Shown here one piece after another: positions 12,078 through 20,396 of a stretch of 40,299 nt of DNA. The stretch spans positions 2,699-42,997 of the forward strand of contig NW_014579124.1 in the NCBI RefSeq assembly GCF_000485595.1. The letters are read 5' to 3'. The stretch is from Priapulus caudatus (taxonomy: Eukaryota > Priapulida > Priapulimorpha > Priapulimorphida > Priapulidae). The notes under the pieces were generated by a model, which did not search any database, was not told where the DNA came from, and worked only from the letters and a program-made list of their open reading frames with translations. Made by a program: the position numbers and the translations under genes. Numbering within the stretch: position 1 is the stretch's first letter; every line of letters begins with the position of its first letter.

Positions 12078-15000
12078 GCTCTCTCTCTTCTCTCACTCTA
12101 TCTATTATTATTATGATTATTATTGTGTATTATTGGATGTATTATTGATATATATTGATACTATTAGTAATACTATTGATGTATTATTGATGATATTGAT
12201 GTATTCATGAGATTTTACTGTGCACTTACTTATATATTACTAATCCTCCTCCGCTGCTTGCCGCACTAGGGCAGGTGCAGAACCAGTAAGGCCGGCCCAG
12301 AACGCGGCTTCGATCCCTGAGCCAGGCCCGGCAAGCTCCCTCACAACCCCCCTCTGTCCAACTACCGTGAAGCGGGGCGCGGAAACCGCCATGGAAACCG
12401 CTTCGCTCTCGGACAACCTCTAAGAAGAAGGGTTGAAGCATCGCAAGAGTTCAGCGACTCGAAATACTCCTCCGTTCGCCATAAGGCAATGCGTCGACGT
12501 CGGATGTCGACTCCCGCGACTCGCAGGCACGACCTTCTCTAACGATCACGCCGTTCGTCGACCTCCGACCCGGCGCCGCCGCAGTCGCCTCGCCTCACCT
12601 GGCCCGCGGTCGCGAAGTTCCGCTACGAGCCGGCGCAGCGGGAGACGAGGTGGGCTCGTGAAACGGGACCGCCGCACTTTGCTCGTCCTCGAGAAGAGCA
12701 ACGGACGGATGGTGCCGCGGGGACATGGCTGCCGGGAAAGGCGCGGCTGGTTCCCGTAGCAACCTTACGTGAGCTGGACGCATCTCAGCGGACGAGCTGG
12801 CGGCCGACGACCCAGGCAGACGACGTCCGCGAGGCTAACCGACGGCCGGCGGCGGCGGGGGAAGGGGGGCGCCACCGGCAATTGCTGGCCGCTATTTGGC
12901 TTTCACGGCGCGCAATGAGGAGGAAGCTGTTCGATCAGGCGGTTCGCGGAGAGACTCTGCACCTCGTCGAGCTAAGAAACCGGGACGACCCCGAAAGTGG
13001 TGGACAGGTCTGCCGCGGCGCCGTGGCGCCCTCGGCTCGTGACCGAAGAACTACGTGACAACTGGTGTCTGAGGCGCCACCGCGGTGCGCTGCCGCCGGG
13101 AAGGAGCGCCGCCGCGACGCCCGGACTTTTTCGTCGATAGGCCCCTCCGGTTCGAAGAAGGCGCCGCGAATCGAGCCCCGTTCCGCCGGGCGCGGGGGCC
13201 GCGTCGCCGGGGCGCGCGTGGCCAGGCGGCGAGCGCCGAAGGCCAGCACGGGAGGCGCTGCGGTGACAGCCCCGCGCAGGTGATGAGCTGACGAAGGGAA
13301 TTCTACTACGGGCAAGACTGGAGCAGAACAGATTGTGATAACCTGGCTAGGCCCGTTTGGCACGCCGGGCGACTATCCTGTGAGAGACAGCGTAGACACA
13401 CGTAACGCTACGTCAGGTGACACCGTATTGTAGCTGCTTACTGTAGCTTGTAACTGTAACTGTTACTGTAACTGTAACTGTAAGCTGTTACTGTAGCTGT
13501 AATGCTAGCCTGGTTACTGTTACTGTAGTGTAGCTGATCGCTGTTAGCTGAGCTCGTAACTGTTACTGTTACTTGTAGCATGTAGCTGTAACTGTAGCTG
13601 TAAACGTGTAAGCTGTAGCTGGTAGCTGTAACTGTTACTGTAGCTGCTAACTGTAACTATACCAGCTGTAGATTAGCTGTATACTTGATTATGCTATACT
13701 AGGCTGATAGCTTATAGCTGTAGATGTAGCTGTAACGTGTAGCTGCTTAGATGTGGCTTGTAGCTGTACACTGTACTTACTAGCTGTAGCGTGTAGCTGT
13801 AGATGTAGCTGTATAACTGCTAGCTTGTATGATGTGGCTTGTAGCTGGTAACTGTAACGTATACTGAGCTGTAGATAGTAACTGTAAGCTGTAACCTGTA
13901 AACCTTATACGTAGCTGTAGATGTAGCTTGTAGCTGTTAACTGTAACTATTACTAGCGTGTAGCTGTAGATGTAACTGTTAACTATACTAGCCGGTAGCT
14001 GTAGATGATAACTGTAGCTGTAACTGTAAACTATAACTAGTGACTGTAAGCTGTAGATGGTTAACTCTTAGCTGTAGCTGTTATGTATGCTGCTAACTGC
14101 TAATCGTTATACTAGCGTGTAGCTTGTAACTGTACTGTACGGAGGCTGCTAGCCTGTAACTGGTAACTGTATACTGTTAGCTGTAACTGCTAACTGTTAG
14201 CTGTCCTCTAACTGTTACTGATAACTGGTAGCTGTTACGTAACTGTAGCTGTAGCTGTAGCTGTGAGCTGTAACTAATACTAGACGCTGGTAACTGTTGC
14301 GGTAGTAGCTGTAGCTGTAGATGTAACTGTTACTGTGAACATGTAGCTGCTAACTGTGACTGTAACGTATACTAGCTGTAGCTAGGGTAACTGTAACTGA
14401 CGAACTATTACTAGCTTGTAGCTGTAACTGCAGCGTGCTGGTAGGATAGGCCTGTGAGCTGTAGCTGTAAATACTGGCTGTACTATACTAGTTGCTTAGC
14501 TGTTAGCTTGTAGGAGCTGTAACTGTAACTGTTTACGTAGCTATACTAGCTGTAGATGTGGCCGAAGCTGGTTCTGGAGCTGTAGACTCGGTAGCTGTTA
14601 CTGGATTAGCTGTTAACTGTAGCTGTTACTGTTACTGTAGCTGTAGCTGTAACTGTAGCTGTAGCTGTTACCTTGTTACTTGTAGCTGTAGACTGTCAGC
14701 TGTAGCTGTAACTGATAAGCTATACTAGCGTTAACTGTAGATGTAACTGTTAGCTTGTAGCTGTAGCTGTAAGCTGTAAGTGGCTTTATCGACTGTAGTC
14801 CTCGACTCTGCCGGTAGTACATATAGATCATCAGTAGATAGTGTCGAGGCGATGACGTCCGCAGCAACCACGGTCATTCGGTGATCAGCCGCGCTGTCCC
14901 CGCCCTCCGTGTGTCACGCGGATTCATTCGGGTGTTCAATTGTCGCAACACTGCTCTCTCGCCTCAAGGCGTCTACCGGTGGGTGACGTACGCCCCGCCG

Positions 15001-18000
15001 CGTCAGATTCTTTTTTTCTTTTTGGAGACCGATTAGCGTATGCAGCAGTCGAAACACGTGCCGGCCTAGGCTTCGCGTCCTGTGTCTCGTGCCTGATCGA
15101 GGTCGGATTGTATGTCCGCGGTATTCCTGGTCCGCTACGTGAGCGATCGCCGCTGCCCGCTGGTGCGCGTGTGCATGGGGCTTGAAAAAATCTGCAGAAG
15201 TCCGCGAGGTCCGGGACTGCCCGATTTCAGCCTCACTTATCGCTTCGGGACCTCTTTTTCCGACAACATTCTCCAGATCCACCGCCCCAGATAAGTTTTG
15301 TCAGACCTCATCAATAATTTACCCAGGGTACTCACTTCCATGAATAGTATAACACTCATTAAACCATTGCAATTGCCGAAGAAACTACAGCGAAGTAGAT
15401 CGGTTTCTTGAGGGCGTCAGCTGTCGATTCCATCTGTATCATATTTAATATTCTCACGATGGTAACTCTCTATGCCACAATCGTTATACAGAGTCATAGG
15501 AGTGGGATTCCGCAACAAACTCCCTCGATTCCGTGAAACTCTACACTAGCCTGTCACTATTGCGCTATTCTGCCCAACGTTAGCTTAGCCCACTCGGTTT
15601 GTTCTCACACACTCGGAAAGTTAACGGCAGCCGGCATGGCGCACCAGTTTCAGATTGGATGATCAACTGTCGCTCGTGCGAGTAATTCGGAATGCCTGCA
15701 GACAACGCATGTATTGTATCAAACAAGGGCAAACATGAGTTTGCTTTTGGTTTTGTATCAAAAAACGGACCCACTGTTACCAAACGATCTATTAGCCAAA
15801 CAAACGTTACAAATGACTTGCAAAATGAAACCGAAACTACTTGTACTTCGTCGAAAAATTCAAAATATGATGATGTGAAAAGTTACACTACAACGAGTAG
15901 ATTAACAAAAGACGCAAAATATGACAGTACACGTGTCAGAAACTTCATATTCGGACCTTCCAAATCATTCATCGGACCTTACAAAAATATTGCTGAAAAG
16001 TCCCGGACCTGTGGGCAAAAACCACTATTTTCAGCCGCCGGTGTTATGCTGGTGGGTTTATTAATCGTTGACGGCGCACGTTAACGAGGTGATAGTGTTA
16101 CGCGTGGCTAGAGTTAAACCCGGCGGTGGCTGCGGACGGCTGGTCGGCGAAAATAACGAGCTCACGAAAAAATTGGCGGCGGGATGCGTTGAGTGGTGAT
16201 GGTGGGAAGACGTGTTGGAATTGGCGGTGACCTTGAACCTGCTGCGACCTCAAGGTCAGAGGTCACGTGTGCGGGTCCTTGCTGCTCTTGCATGTAGTTT
16301 TTCCACTCACAGACATTCTTCATACTCCCTCAAGCATAGGGGGTGCCGGCGTGTATCGTGGATGGTGTAGGTGGCGCTGCACTGAAAACATATGCCGGGG
16401 GCGCTGCGCTGAAAATATGTCATGTAGGGGGCGCTGCACTGAAAATATGTCATGTAGGGGGCGCTGCACTGAAAATATGTCGTGCAGGGGGCGCTTTGCT
16501 GAACATATGTCGTGTAGGTGGCGCTGCGCTGAAAATATGTCGTGCAGAGGGCGCCACCATGTGCTTGAGAGCATATAGTGCAGGGGAGCAAATCCCGAAC
16601 ACAGTGGCTTCAATTTGCCAGCGGTTTACTAGACTGACTAAGTCATTTAACTCTCACAGCTTAAATCCATCGCACTCGCTCGATGCATGGACCTAGCGGC
16701 AAAAACTTCAACCGAAAACATTCAATCAACGCGAGAGAGAATGCGCAGAGTGGGTTTCAAGGGCAGAAGTATTTACATGTTGGATTTTATTCGGAGGGTT
16801 ATGGAGAGTTCCTAACACAACATAGCCCCACGACGGTGGTGCGTGTGTGGGAGGATGCAGGCCACTGCTGTAGCAGCTCTGAAGCAATCATAACAAATAG
16901 GAAACTTGCTTCTAAACTTGCTTTCGCTGTAGTGCTACATAATTTCAAAACGTTTTAAAAATAACAGTCATGAAATGTCACCTTACTTCAGGGGACTTCA
17001 GCGACTAATGCTCCTTTCAGTAGATGCACTTGGCCACAGAAATAACTCTATCAACGTTAATGTTTGACCGTGGACAAGTGTAAAAATCTGAACCAAGCAC
17101 AAGATAGAAATAGGCCAAACAAACTTTCCTAACTCGCTCATTTAACCATGTAGATTCAAACGTCTATATATGTATCTATCAACGGAAACAAACACATTCC
17201 TAAATTAAAATATTAAAATATATAAAATATATATAAAACGTAAATTAAAATATGTATCACTCAAGAGAAATGCCCAAAGTGTCGTTTATACACAGTGTGT
17301 GTACATTGCTGTAGTTGTTTCACTGTATAGCTGCCTCTTACAATGTAATTCCAAAGTGTCCTCTATACTAGGCAGTTGTCCTTTCTATAGAGGCAGTTTT
17401 ACTGTTTACAATGGATAAACCTCGCAGCAAAAAACCTATATAGACCTACTGTGAGCATACTTGCAGGGTGCAAACATCATGAAATGGTACAATGCTGAAT
17501 GAAATGAATGTTACAAACATTGAGATTTTCAAAATCGCGTCGGACGCGGTTATGTTACACAGCTAGCAGTAGCCCTACGCTACCGCAAATAGTTCCTGGC
17601 ACGAAAACACTATATTTGTTTCCTGATTGCATAAGTAATATAGATAACGATATGATTTAAATAAATTTCACAATTTTATACTGAATATACATCGAATAAT
17701 GAATAATAACTTGTTTTATCGTAGAAAGGAACTGTTAATGAATCGAGCCAATCGCTCCACTGTGTCCCGGATGTGTAAACATCACTGTGGGGCTACTTTC
17801 GTAAGAGAAGTAATTTCGTTTAGATTCTGAGAAGAAATGTTATGAGAGTAGCAATACAAATGAGTTCTAGTGAATTTTTGCAACATATGCAAGCTCATAG
17901 TAGGTATATATATATATGCATTTAGCTGCGAGGTTTTGCAACTTTAACTGCTGTTCATGGGATTCGCTAAAACTGTCCTTTATAGACAGGTGTCTGTTCC

Positions 18001-18273
18001 GTAGCTATGCGTCGACCGGGCGTAGTAATTGACGAGACTAACGACGCTTCCTCGTTAACCTTGCAGGAGGGAGACTTCGTGCTCTCGTTCAAGGCTCCCA
18101 CGCGCGACATGCACTTCCGCGTGCACGTGGACGGTGGCGCCACCTTCTGCGTCGGGCAGCGACGTTTCCGCTCGATGGAGGAGCTGGTGCGACACTACAA
18201 GAAATCTCCGATCCACGTCGACAAGCCCGGCGGAGAAAAGCATTACCTCGTTAAGCCCTTCCTGAAGGGATGA
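1755..18273 (+). CDS. NCK: NCK-type SH2/SH3 adaptor, whole gene span (3 exons: 1755-1895, about 12275-13279, 18067-18273)
   Basis: NCK adaptors are cytoplasmic proteins with three SH3 domains followed by one SH2 domain; they couple phosphotyrosine on receptors to WASP/PAK-type actin regulators. All four domains can be traced here in order. SH3-1 is split between exons 1 and 2; SH3-2, SH3-3 and the SH2 N-terminus lie in the large exon 2; the SH2 C-terminus is exon 3. Exon junctions agree in phase: WWK then VQNQ is phase 0, and DSPAQ then EGDFVLS is phase 0. Exon 2 contains many apparent indels, so no continuous frame runs through it; the family is read from frame-switching motif order. The span allows about 440 codons against roughly 380 in vertebrate NCKs, and longer linkers may account for the excess. 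Whether the breaks are sequencing errors or a real pseudogene cannot be settled here, but clean exons 1 and 3 favour errors. Confidence 0.8.
1835..2240. repeat. Tandem repeat (about 83 bp, five copies) of the NCK exon 1 / intron 1 junction
   Basis: Five imperfect units begin near 1829, 1925, 2006, 2091 and 2174. Each contains the coding stretch for ERLMLLDDSKHWWK, then a splice donor GTACGTACGCGCG, then GGTTACCGTGGCGACGGAGG. Copies differ mainly by single-base indels. The array therefore repeats half an exon together with its donor site. It may be a true minisatellite or a draft-assembly gap-fill artefact. Confidence 0.85.
2241..3400 (+). other. NCK intron 1, 5' part: no gene recognised
   Basis: A G-rich patch lies at 2363-2402. 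The rest is mixed-composition DNA. Open frames at 2697-2900 (67 codons) and 2933-3226 (97 codons) match no family I know. The stretch 2770-2850 repeats a short AAACGGAAT/ACGGAATCAC motif several times, and similar wording (AAACGCGGAAT) recurs at about 3258-3290, suggesting a decayed dispersed repeat. Confidence 0.5.
3420..5060. repeat. TG-rich minisatellite in NCK intron 1
   Basis: About 1.6 kb of a noisy tandem repeat with a core like GGTGTGTAGATGAGGTAGG plus GTGTGTGTACA, giving units of roughly 25-35 bp. Random one-base indels scatter through the units, which is typical of uncorrected long-read sequence. The long TH/PTH-rich frames on the minus strand are repeat translation and not genes. 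Confidence 0.9.
5061..6200 (+). other. NCK intron 1 segment with TA and CATA microsatellites and a decayed repeat family
   Basis: No gene is recognised. Contents are an AT-rich stretch with a (TA)n run at about 5250-5281, three decayed repeat units at about 5772-5965 (separate entry), and a CATA microsatellite followed by GTATTCATGACAT-type repeats at about 5975-6055. The 60-codon open frame at 5611-5793 runs into the repeat units and is not supported as a gene. Confidence 0.6.
5770..5965 (+). mobile_element. Decayed TIR-like repeat units, possibly Tc1/mariner-pogo type
   Basis: Three imperfect units begin TACAGTGAAACTACCTCTAT (about 5771), TACGGTTAAACCCCCTCCGT (about 5847) and TACAGTATACTGTTAAACAC (about 5930). 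In each the start is followed by AGAACGGACAC or a decayed form of it. Wording of the type CAGTGAAACCTCTATAACGGACAC is common at the ends of pogo/Tigger-like elements. A related stretch lies in the opposite orientation at about 17345-17405. No transposase is visible and the superfamily assignment is tentative. Confidence 0.4.
6340..6560. repeat. GC/GA-rich minisatellite (about 30-bp unit)
   Basis: Six or seven imperfect units carry the words GGAGGTCCCGGATCGCTCAG and AGAGGAGGGG. The unit length is near 30 bp, so all frames appear open for a short distance. The arginine/glycine-rich translations are low complexity and not evidence of a gene. Confidence 0.85.
6561..7900. repeat. Purine-rich (GA)n tract with a GC-rich interruption
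   Basis: The + strand is dominated by GAGAGA/GGAGA words from about 6590 to 6945 and again from 7320 to 7890. Between them (about 6950-7315) lies a GC-rich stretch of normal complexity that resembles no family. The tract is interrupted and indel-rich. It is the complement in composition of the CT-rich tract at 9.95-12.1 kb in the same intron. Confidence 0.85.
8190..8248. repeat. (CA)n microsatellite
   Basis: A nearly pure run of about 29 CA dinucleotides, preceded by ACACCACCACGAC-type imperfect repeats from about 8085. Confidence 0.95.
8275..8560. repeat. C/T-rich imperfect repeat
   Basis: Repeated CCCTCCC, CCTCTGCCCACACT and CTTGACCCT words form a C-rich pyrimidine tract. There is no coding signal. 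Confidence 0.8.
8725..9320. repeat. TCACATACCC 10-bp tandem repeat
   Basis: About 600 bp built from TCACATACCC units mixed with CCCCCTACATCCC variants. It is cleanest at 9040-9118, where eight or more units run together. The proline/histidine-rich open frame of about 240 codons across it is repeat translation. Confidence 0.9.
9321..9955 (+). other. NCK intron 1 segment, no gene seen
   Basis: A CT-rich patch lies at about 9435-9555. Between 9560 and 9955 is ordinary AT-rich DNA with no recognisable exon or mobile element. Confidence 0.5.
9956..12105. repeat. Pyrimidine-rich (CT)n tract, about 2.1 kb
   Basis: The + strand is almost entirely C and T, with CTCTCT, TCTTCTCT and CGCTCTC words and only rare G or A. 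It is interrupted and indel-rich. The long serine/leucine-rich frames on + and arginine/glutamate-rich frames on - are translations of the repeat. The tract ends against an ATT-rich microsatellite (about 12100-12200) just before NCK exon 2. Confidence 0.92.
12275..13279 (+). CDS. NCK: NCK exon 2 (indel-damaged): SH3-1 tail, SH3-2, SH3-3, start of SH2
   Basis: The proposed acceptor is GGGCAG before GTGCAGAACCAG (VQNQ), which continues WWK from exon 1. An SH3-1 ending like SNY-VKR is readable in shifted frames near 12355-12375. SH3-2 runs about 12600-12760: AVAKFRYEPAQRE, then LLVLEKSNG, then GWFP, with frame changes at each gap; the same DNA in the next frame gives DGW near the binding surface. 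SH3-3 runs about 12885-13060: FTARNEEE, FDQ, ETLHLVELRNRDDPE, then a WW in a shifted frame, and finally PKNYV. The SH2 start is fainter; the exon ends RDSPAQ in a shifted frame, where SH2 domains carry their phosphate-binding arginine. The donor is GCAG before GTGATG. The exon is strongly GC-rich. At least six indels are needed to read it, so it is unusable as printed. Confidence 0.65.
13430..14775. repeat. TGTAAC/TGTAGC hexamer array
   Basis: About 1.35 kb of AGCTGTAACTGTAACTGT-type hexamers with frequent indels and variants such as TATACTAGC and GTAGATGTAGC. It lies in NCK intron 2, directly downstream of exon 2. Confidence 0.92.
14776..15690 (+). other. NCK intron 2 segment, no gene assigned
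   Basis: Open frames at 14940-15185 (+), 15112-15294 (+) and 14914-15282 (-) overlap one another in a moderately GC-rich patch. None matches a family I recognise. From 15300 the DNA is ordinary intron-like sequence. Confidence 0.45.
15692..16084 (+). CDS. Unidentified open frame, 130 codons
   Basis: A clean ATG-to-TAA frame inside NCK intron 2. It is rich in Ser, Thr, Lys and Asn (for example NETETTCTSSKNSKYDD) with a short hydrophobic C-terminus (AAGVMLVGLLIV). I recognise no domain. It is longer than expected by chance in DNA of this composition, but there is no homology, no visible exon partner and no repeat translation. It may be a fragment of a mobile-element protein or a chance frame. 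Confidence 0.2.
   Translation: MPADNACIVSNKGKHEFAFGFVSKNGPTVTKRSISQTNVTNDLQNETETTCTSSKNSKYDDVKSYTTTSRLTKDAKYDSTRVRNFIFGPSKSFIGPYKNIAEKSRTCGQKPLFSAAGVMLVGLLIVDGAR
16228..16269. promoter_or_regulatory. Possible nuclear-receptor DR1 site overlapping a CACGTG E-box
   Basis: AGGTCA G AGGTCA (16253-16265) is a perfect direct repeat with 1-bp spacing, the half-site layout bound by RXR/HNF4-type receptors. It overlaps CACGTG (16264-16269), and an inverted TGACCT half-site lies at 16228-16233. This is motif evidence only, inside an intron; chance occurrence is possible. Confidence 0.3.
16367..16556. repeat. 30-bp minisatellite, about six copies
   Basis: Units read GGGGGCGCTGCACTGAAAAT followed by ATGTCATGTA, with substitutions but constant 30-bp spacing. 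Because 30 is divisible by three, frames stay open on both strands (for example GGAALKICHV repeated). The indel-free spacing contrasts with the noisy arrays elsewhere in the window. Confidence 0.92.
16600..17990 (+). other. NCK intron 2, AT-rich 3' part
   Basis: No exon is recognised. The stretch holds an unassigned 91-codon frame (16683-16958), a TATAAAATATATA-type stretch (about 17205-17240) and a reverse-orientation copy of the TIR-like repeat family (about 17345-17405). Confidence 0.5.
17345..17405 (-). mobile_element. Reverse-orientation copy of the TIR-like repeat seen at about 5.77 kb
   Basis: Read on the minus strand from 17405 it starts ACAGTAAAACTGCCTCTATA, then GAAAGGACAACTG, close to ACAGTGAAACTACCTCTATA then GAACGGACAC at 5772. 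A further related fragment may lie at about 17970-17998. Only terminal-like sequence is present. Confidence 0.4.
18067..18273 (+). CDS. NCK: NCK exon 3: C-terminal part of the SH2 domain and stop
   Basis: The acceptor is CCTTGCAG (ending 18066). The frame begins EGDFVLSFKA and runs cleanly for 68 codons to TGA at 18271-18273. Conserved SH2 features are visible: HFRVHV (beta-D strand with its histidine), FCVGQRRFRSMEELVRHYKK (the helix-B region typical of NCK) and the closing YLVKPFL. This is the cleanest and most diagnostic NCK exon. The coding region continues from the phase-0 donor at 13280. The long minus-strand frames over it are shadows. Confidence 0.92.
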   Translation, partial: EGDFVLSFKAPTRDMHFRVHVDGGATFCVGQRRFRSMEELVRHYKKSPIHVDKPGGEKHYLVKPFLKG

Positions 18274-18525
18274 CCGGAGGCTGAGCAGCCGTCGCCACGA
18301 CGATAGCTAATCACAGGCCTGCGACGCGCCGTTGCACGCTCGCTTGTTTTGGCCGACGAGTTCGGCGAGGTGGCGCCCTACCGGACGCTTTGCGGGAGGT
18401 CGGAGTCGGTGGCAGGGGGCGCCATGTGTCAGCTTCGACGCGTGAAGGCGCGAGCGTGTTTGATAATACGATGTCGCATGAACGTTGGAACGAGTGTCGT
18501 AGCTGGGGGACGCGTTGACATTGTG

Positions 18526-18640
18526 ACCGATGTGAGTGACATTGTGACGAACGTGGGTGACAGCGTGACAAACGTGGGTGACATCGTGACAAACGTGGGT
18601 GACAGCGTGACAAACGTTGGTGACATCGTGACAAGTGACG
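18526..18640. repeat. 21-bp minisatellite 3' of NCK
   Basis: Five to six units of GTGACAAACGTGGGTGACA plus two variable bases, with regular 21-bp spacing. The unit is a multiple of three, so frames on both strands stay open (DIVTNVGDSV-like). It lies in the 3' flank or 3' untranslated region of NCK. Confidence 0.9.
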
Positions 18641-18760
18641 TTACATGATGTACAGCGGAGCTCGGAGGCCAGCGCTGCCAGATAAAACGGTGTGCTCCGA
18701 AAAATGCAGTGATCGACACCGTCATATGGCTGGACAAATGTTATAATCATAAGCAAATAG

Positions 18761-18943
18761 CCAGTGTGCGCTGTCAGAAACAAAACTAGTCTTCGCATTA
18801 ACTTTTTTTTGTAGACCGCACCTCTATACACTTGTGTAAGAAAATCTCGTAACTCTACCATATTTATATCAACGGTCTATGAAAGTTAATCATGTTAAGA
18901 CTAATGTTAAATCTACTTTTGTTTCTGACAAACAATGGGCTCC
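18761..18943. mobile_element. Short TIR element (MITE), same family as the element at 28.56-29.25 kb
   Basis: The left end contains CTGTCAGAAACAAAACTAGT and then CTTCGCATTAACTT. The right end contains AAGTTAATCATGTTAAGACT and TTTTGTTTCTGACAAA, its imperfect reverse complement. At about 183 bp it cannot encode a transposase. The internal stretch TCTCGTAACTC...TCAACGG is also shared with the larger copy. Confidence 0.75.
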
Positions 18944-18959
18944 AGATCAATACTATGGT

Positions 18960-20150
18960 TGACATTATTAGAACTTTAGCCAAGTAACATCACCAGCGCT
19001 TAGCCAGGTATATGCTATGACTATCAACATCGAATGGCCAGGTGAACAGTTGTTCATTCTGTTACTCTGTCACTCTGTCACTCGGGCACAGAATCTCAAT
19101 CCCGTTCTGCTCTGCGTAATGGCGGACAGCTCCAGTGGCGCCACCTATCGCCACTCCTCACGGTCCGCACCGTCTTTTGTTTTTGGAGGGGAGGGACTCG
19201 GATGCTTCTGATGTGAATGTTTTTATCGGTGAAGATATTTACTGTAAAGTGTGCCCGCATCGTCACACTCCCTTTGGGCTTGTGGAAGTGACCTCAGCAC
19301 ACGCTCACGCGCGCATTTATTTATCCCGCTTGGGTGCGCCACCATCGCAGATGGCAGCACCTGTAATCTTCATTTCCCTCCTCTCTTCAATTATCTTCCT
19401 CCTCTCCCTCTCTTCATGCAAGATTTATGCCACCTTTTTTTCCAAAAGCCTTTTATCCTTCCATCTGCAATGTTCCCCCCTCCCATAAGAGCTGTCTCCC
19501 CTCCTTTTGCATATAAGCTTCCTTCCCTTCCATAAGCTTCTTCCTTCCTCGTAACTAACCTTCTCCTGTTCCTCAACGCCCACATGCTTCCATCAGTGAG
19601 TGAAGGTTGTGTCGTTAGTTCATTGAATCGGACGAGTGTGGTTGTGTACGTTCATCACAGAGCAGTACGTCGCTCTGTCAATCGATCGGTCGATCACGGC
19701 ACGCGTGCTCGTGCGCGGCCGTGAAATCAGCGTAGTGTGCAGAGTGAGGGACGACGGGTGAATATGGTTTCGCGCTTCACCGACTTACGCAACGTTGTCG
19801 TATCGTGCGGGTTTTTTTTGTACGCGCTCGGTGCGTGACGGGGTGGGGCGGGTTGTCCGTCGATGGCGTTTGCACCCACCTATCTACACTTGTCTCCCAT
19901 CGTTTCTTATACTGTCTGTGACGTTGTGATTGGCAGCACAGAATCAACTGAAGGGTGGGCTGCCGGGTGGGTCAAGGGGGTGGGGTGGTTTAAGTGAGGT
20001 CGGATAGGTTAAGTGGGGTGGGGCTGGTCAAACTGTCAAAGAGGCGAGTGGAGCATTGCTATGAACTCCTACGCACATCGCTGGTCGTTGAGCTGGTAAT
20101 TTTTGTAGAAGAAATCATGGGGTGCGAGAGGCGGGTGAACGCGTGGTTTC
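18960..20150. other. Intergenic stretch, no gene seen
   Basis: Mixed-composition DNA with C/T-rich patches at 19370-19560. Overlapping open frames around 19135-19535 have no recognisable domain. GC-rich DNA with T-runs and G-runs follows to 20150. No RNA gene was identified. Confidence 0.5.
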
Positions 20151-20154
20151 CATC

Positions 20155-20396
20155 ATCATCAGCAGCAGCAGCAGCAACAGCAGCAACAGCAGCAGCAGCG
20201 GCAACAACAGCAGCAAAGCGAGCAGCCGGTGGCAACAGCAGCAGCAGCAACATCAGTAGCAGCAGCACAGCAGCGCAACAGCAGCAACAGCAACAGTAGC
20301 AACAGCAGCAGCAGCACCAACAGCAAGCAACAGCAGCCAGCAATAGGCAACAGCAACAGCAGCAGCAACAGGCAGCAACAGAAGCAGGCAGGGACA
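20155..20396. repeat. Interrupted CAG/CAA trinucleotide tract
   Basis: About 240 bp of AGC/AAC/GGC triplets, mostly CAG and CAA with non-triplet indels. Depending on frame it reads polyQ, polyA or polyS on + and polyC/polyL on -. No frame stays in phase across it. A polyQ-coding exon cannot be excluded, but no flanking protein domain supports one. Confidence 0.85.

Noticed and set aside
11449-12210. Open frame of about 250 codons, Ser/Leu-rich, resembling a membrane protein
   Set aside because: It is the translation of a (CT)n tract. The hydrophobic look comes from CTC/TCT codons and not from membrane segments.
12935-13363. Minus-strand frame of 142 codons in the GC-rich block
   Set aside because: It is the shadow of NCK exon 2, whose SH3-3 and SH2 motifs lie on the + strand.
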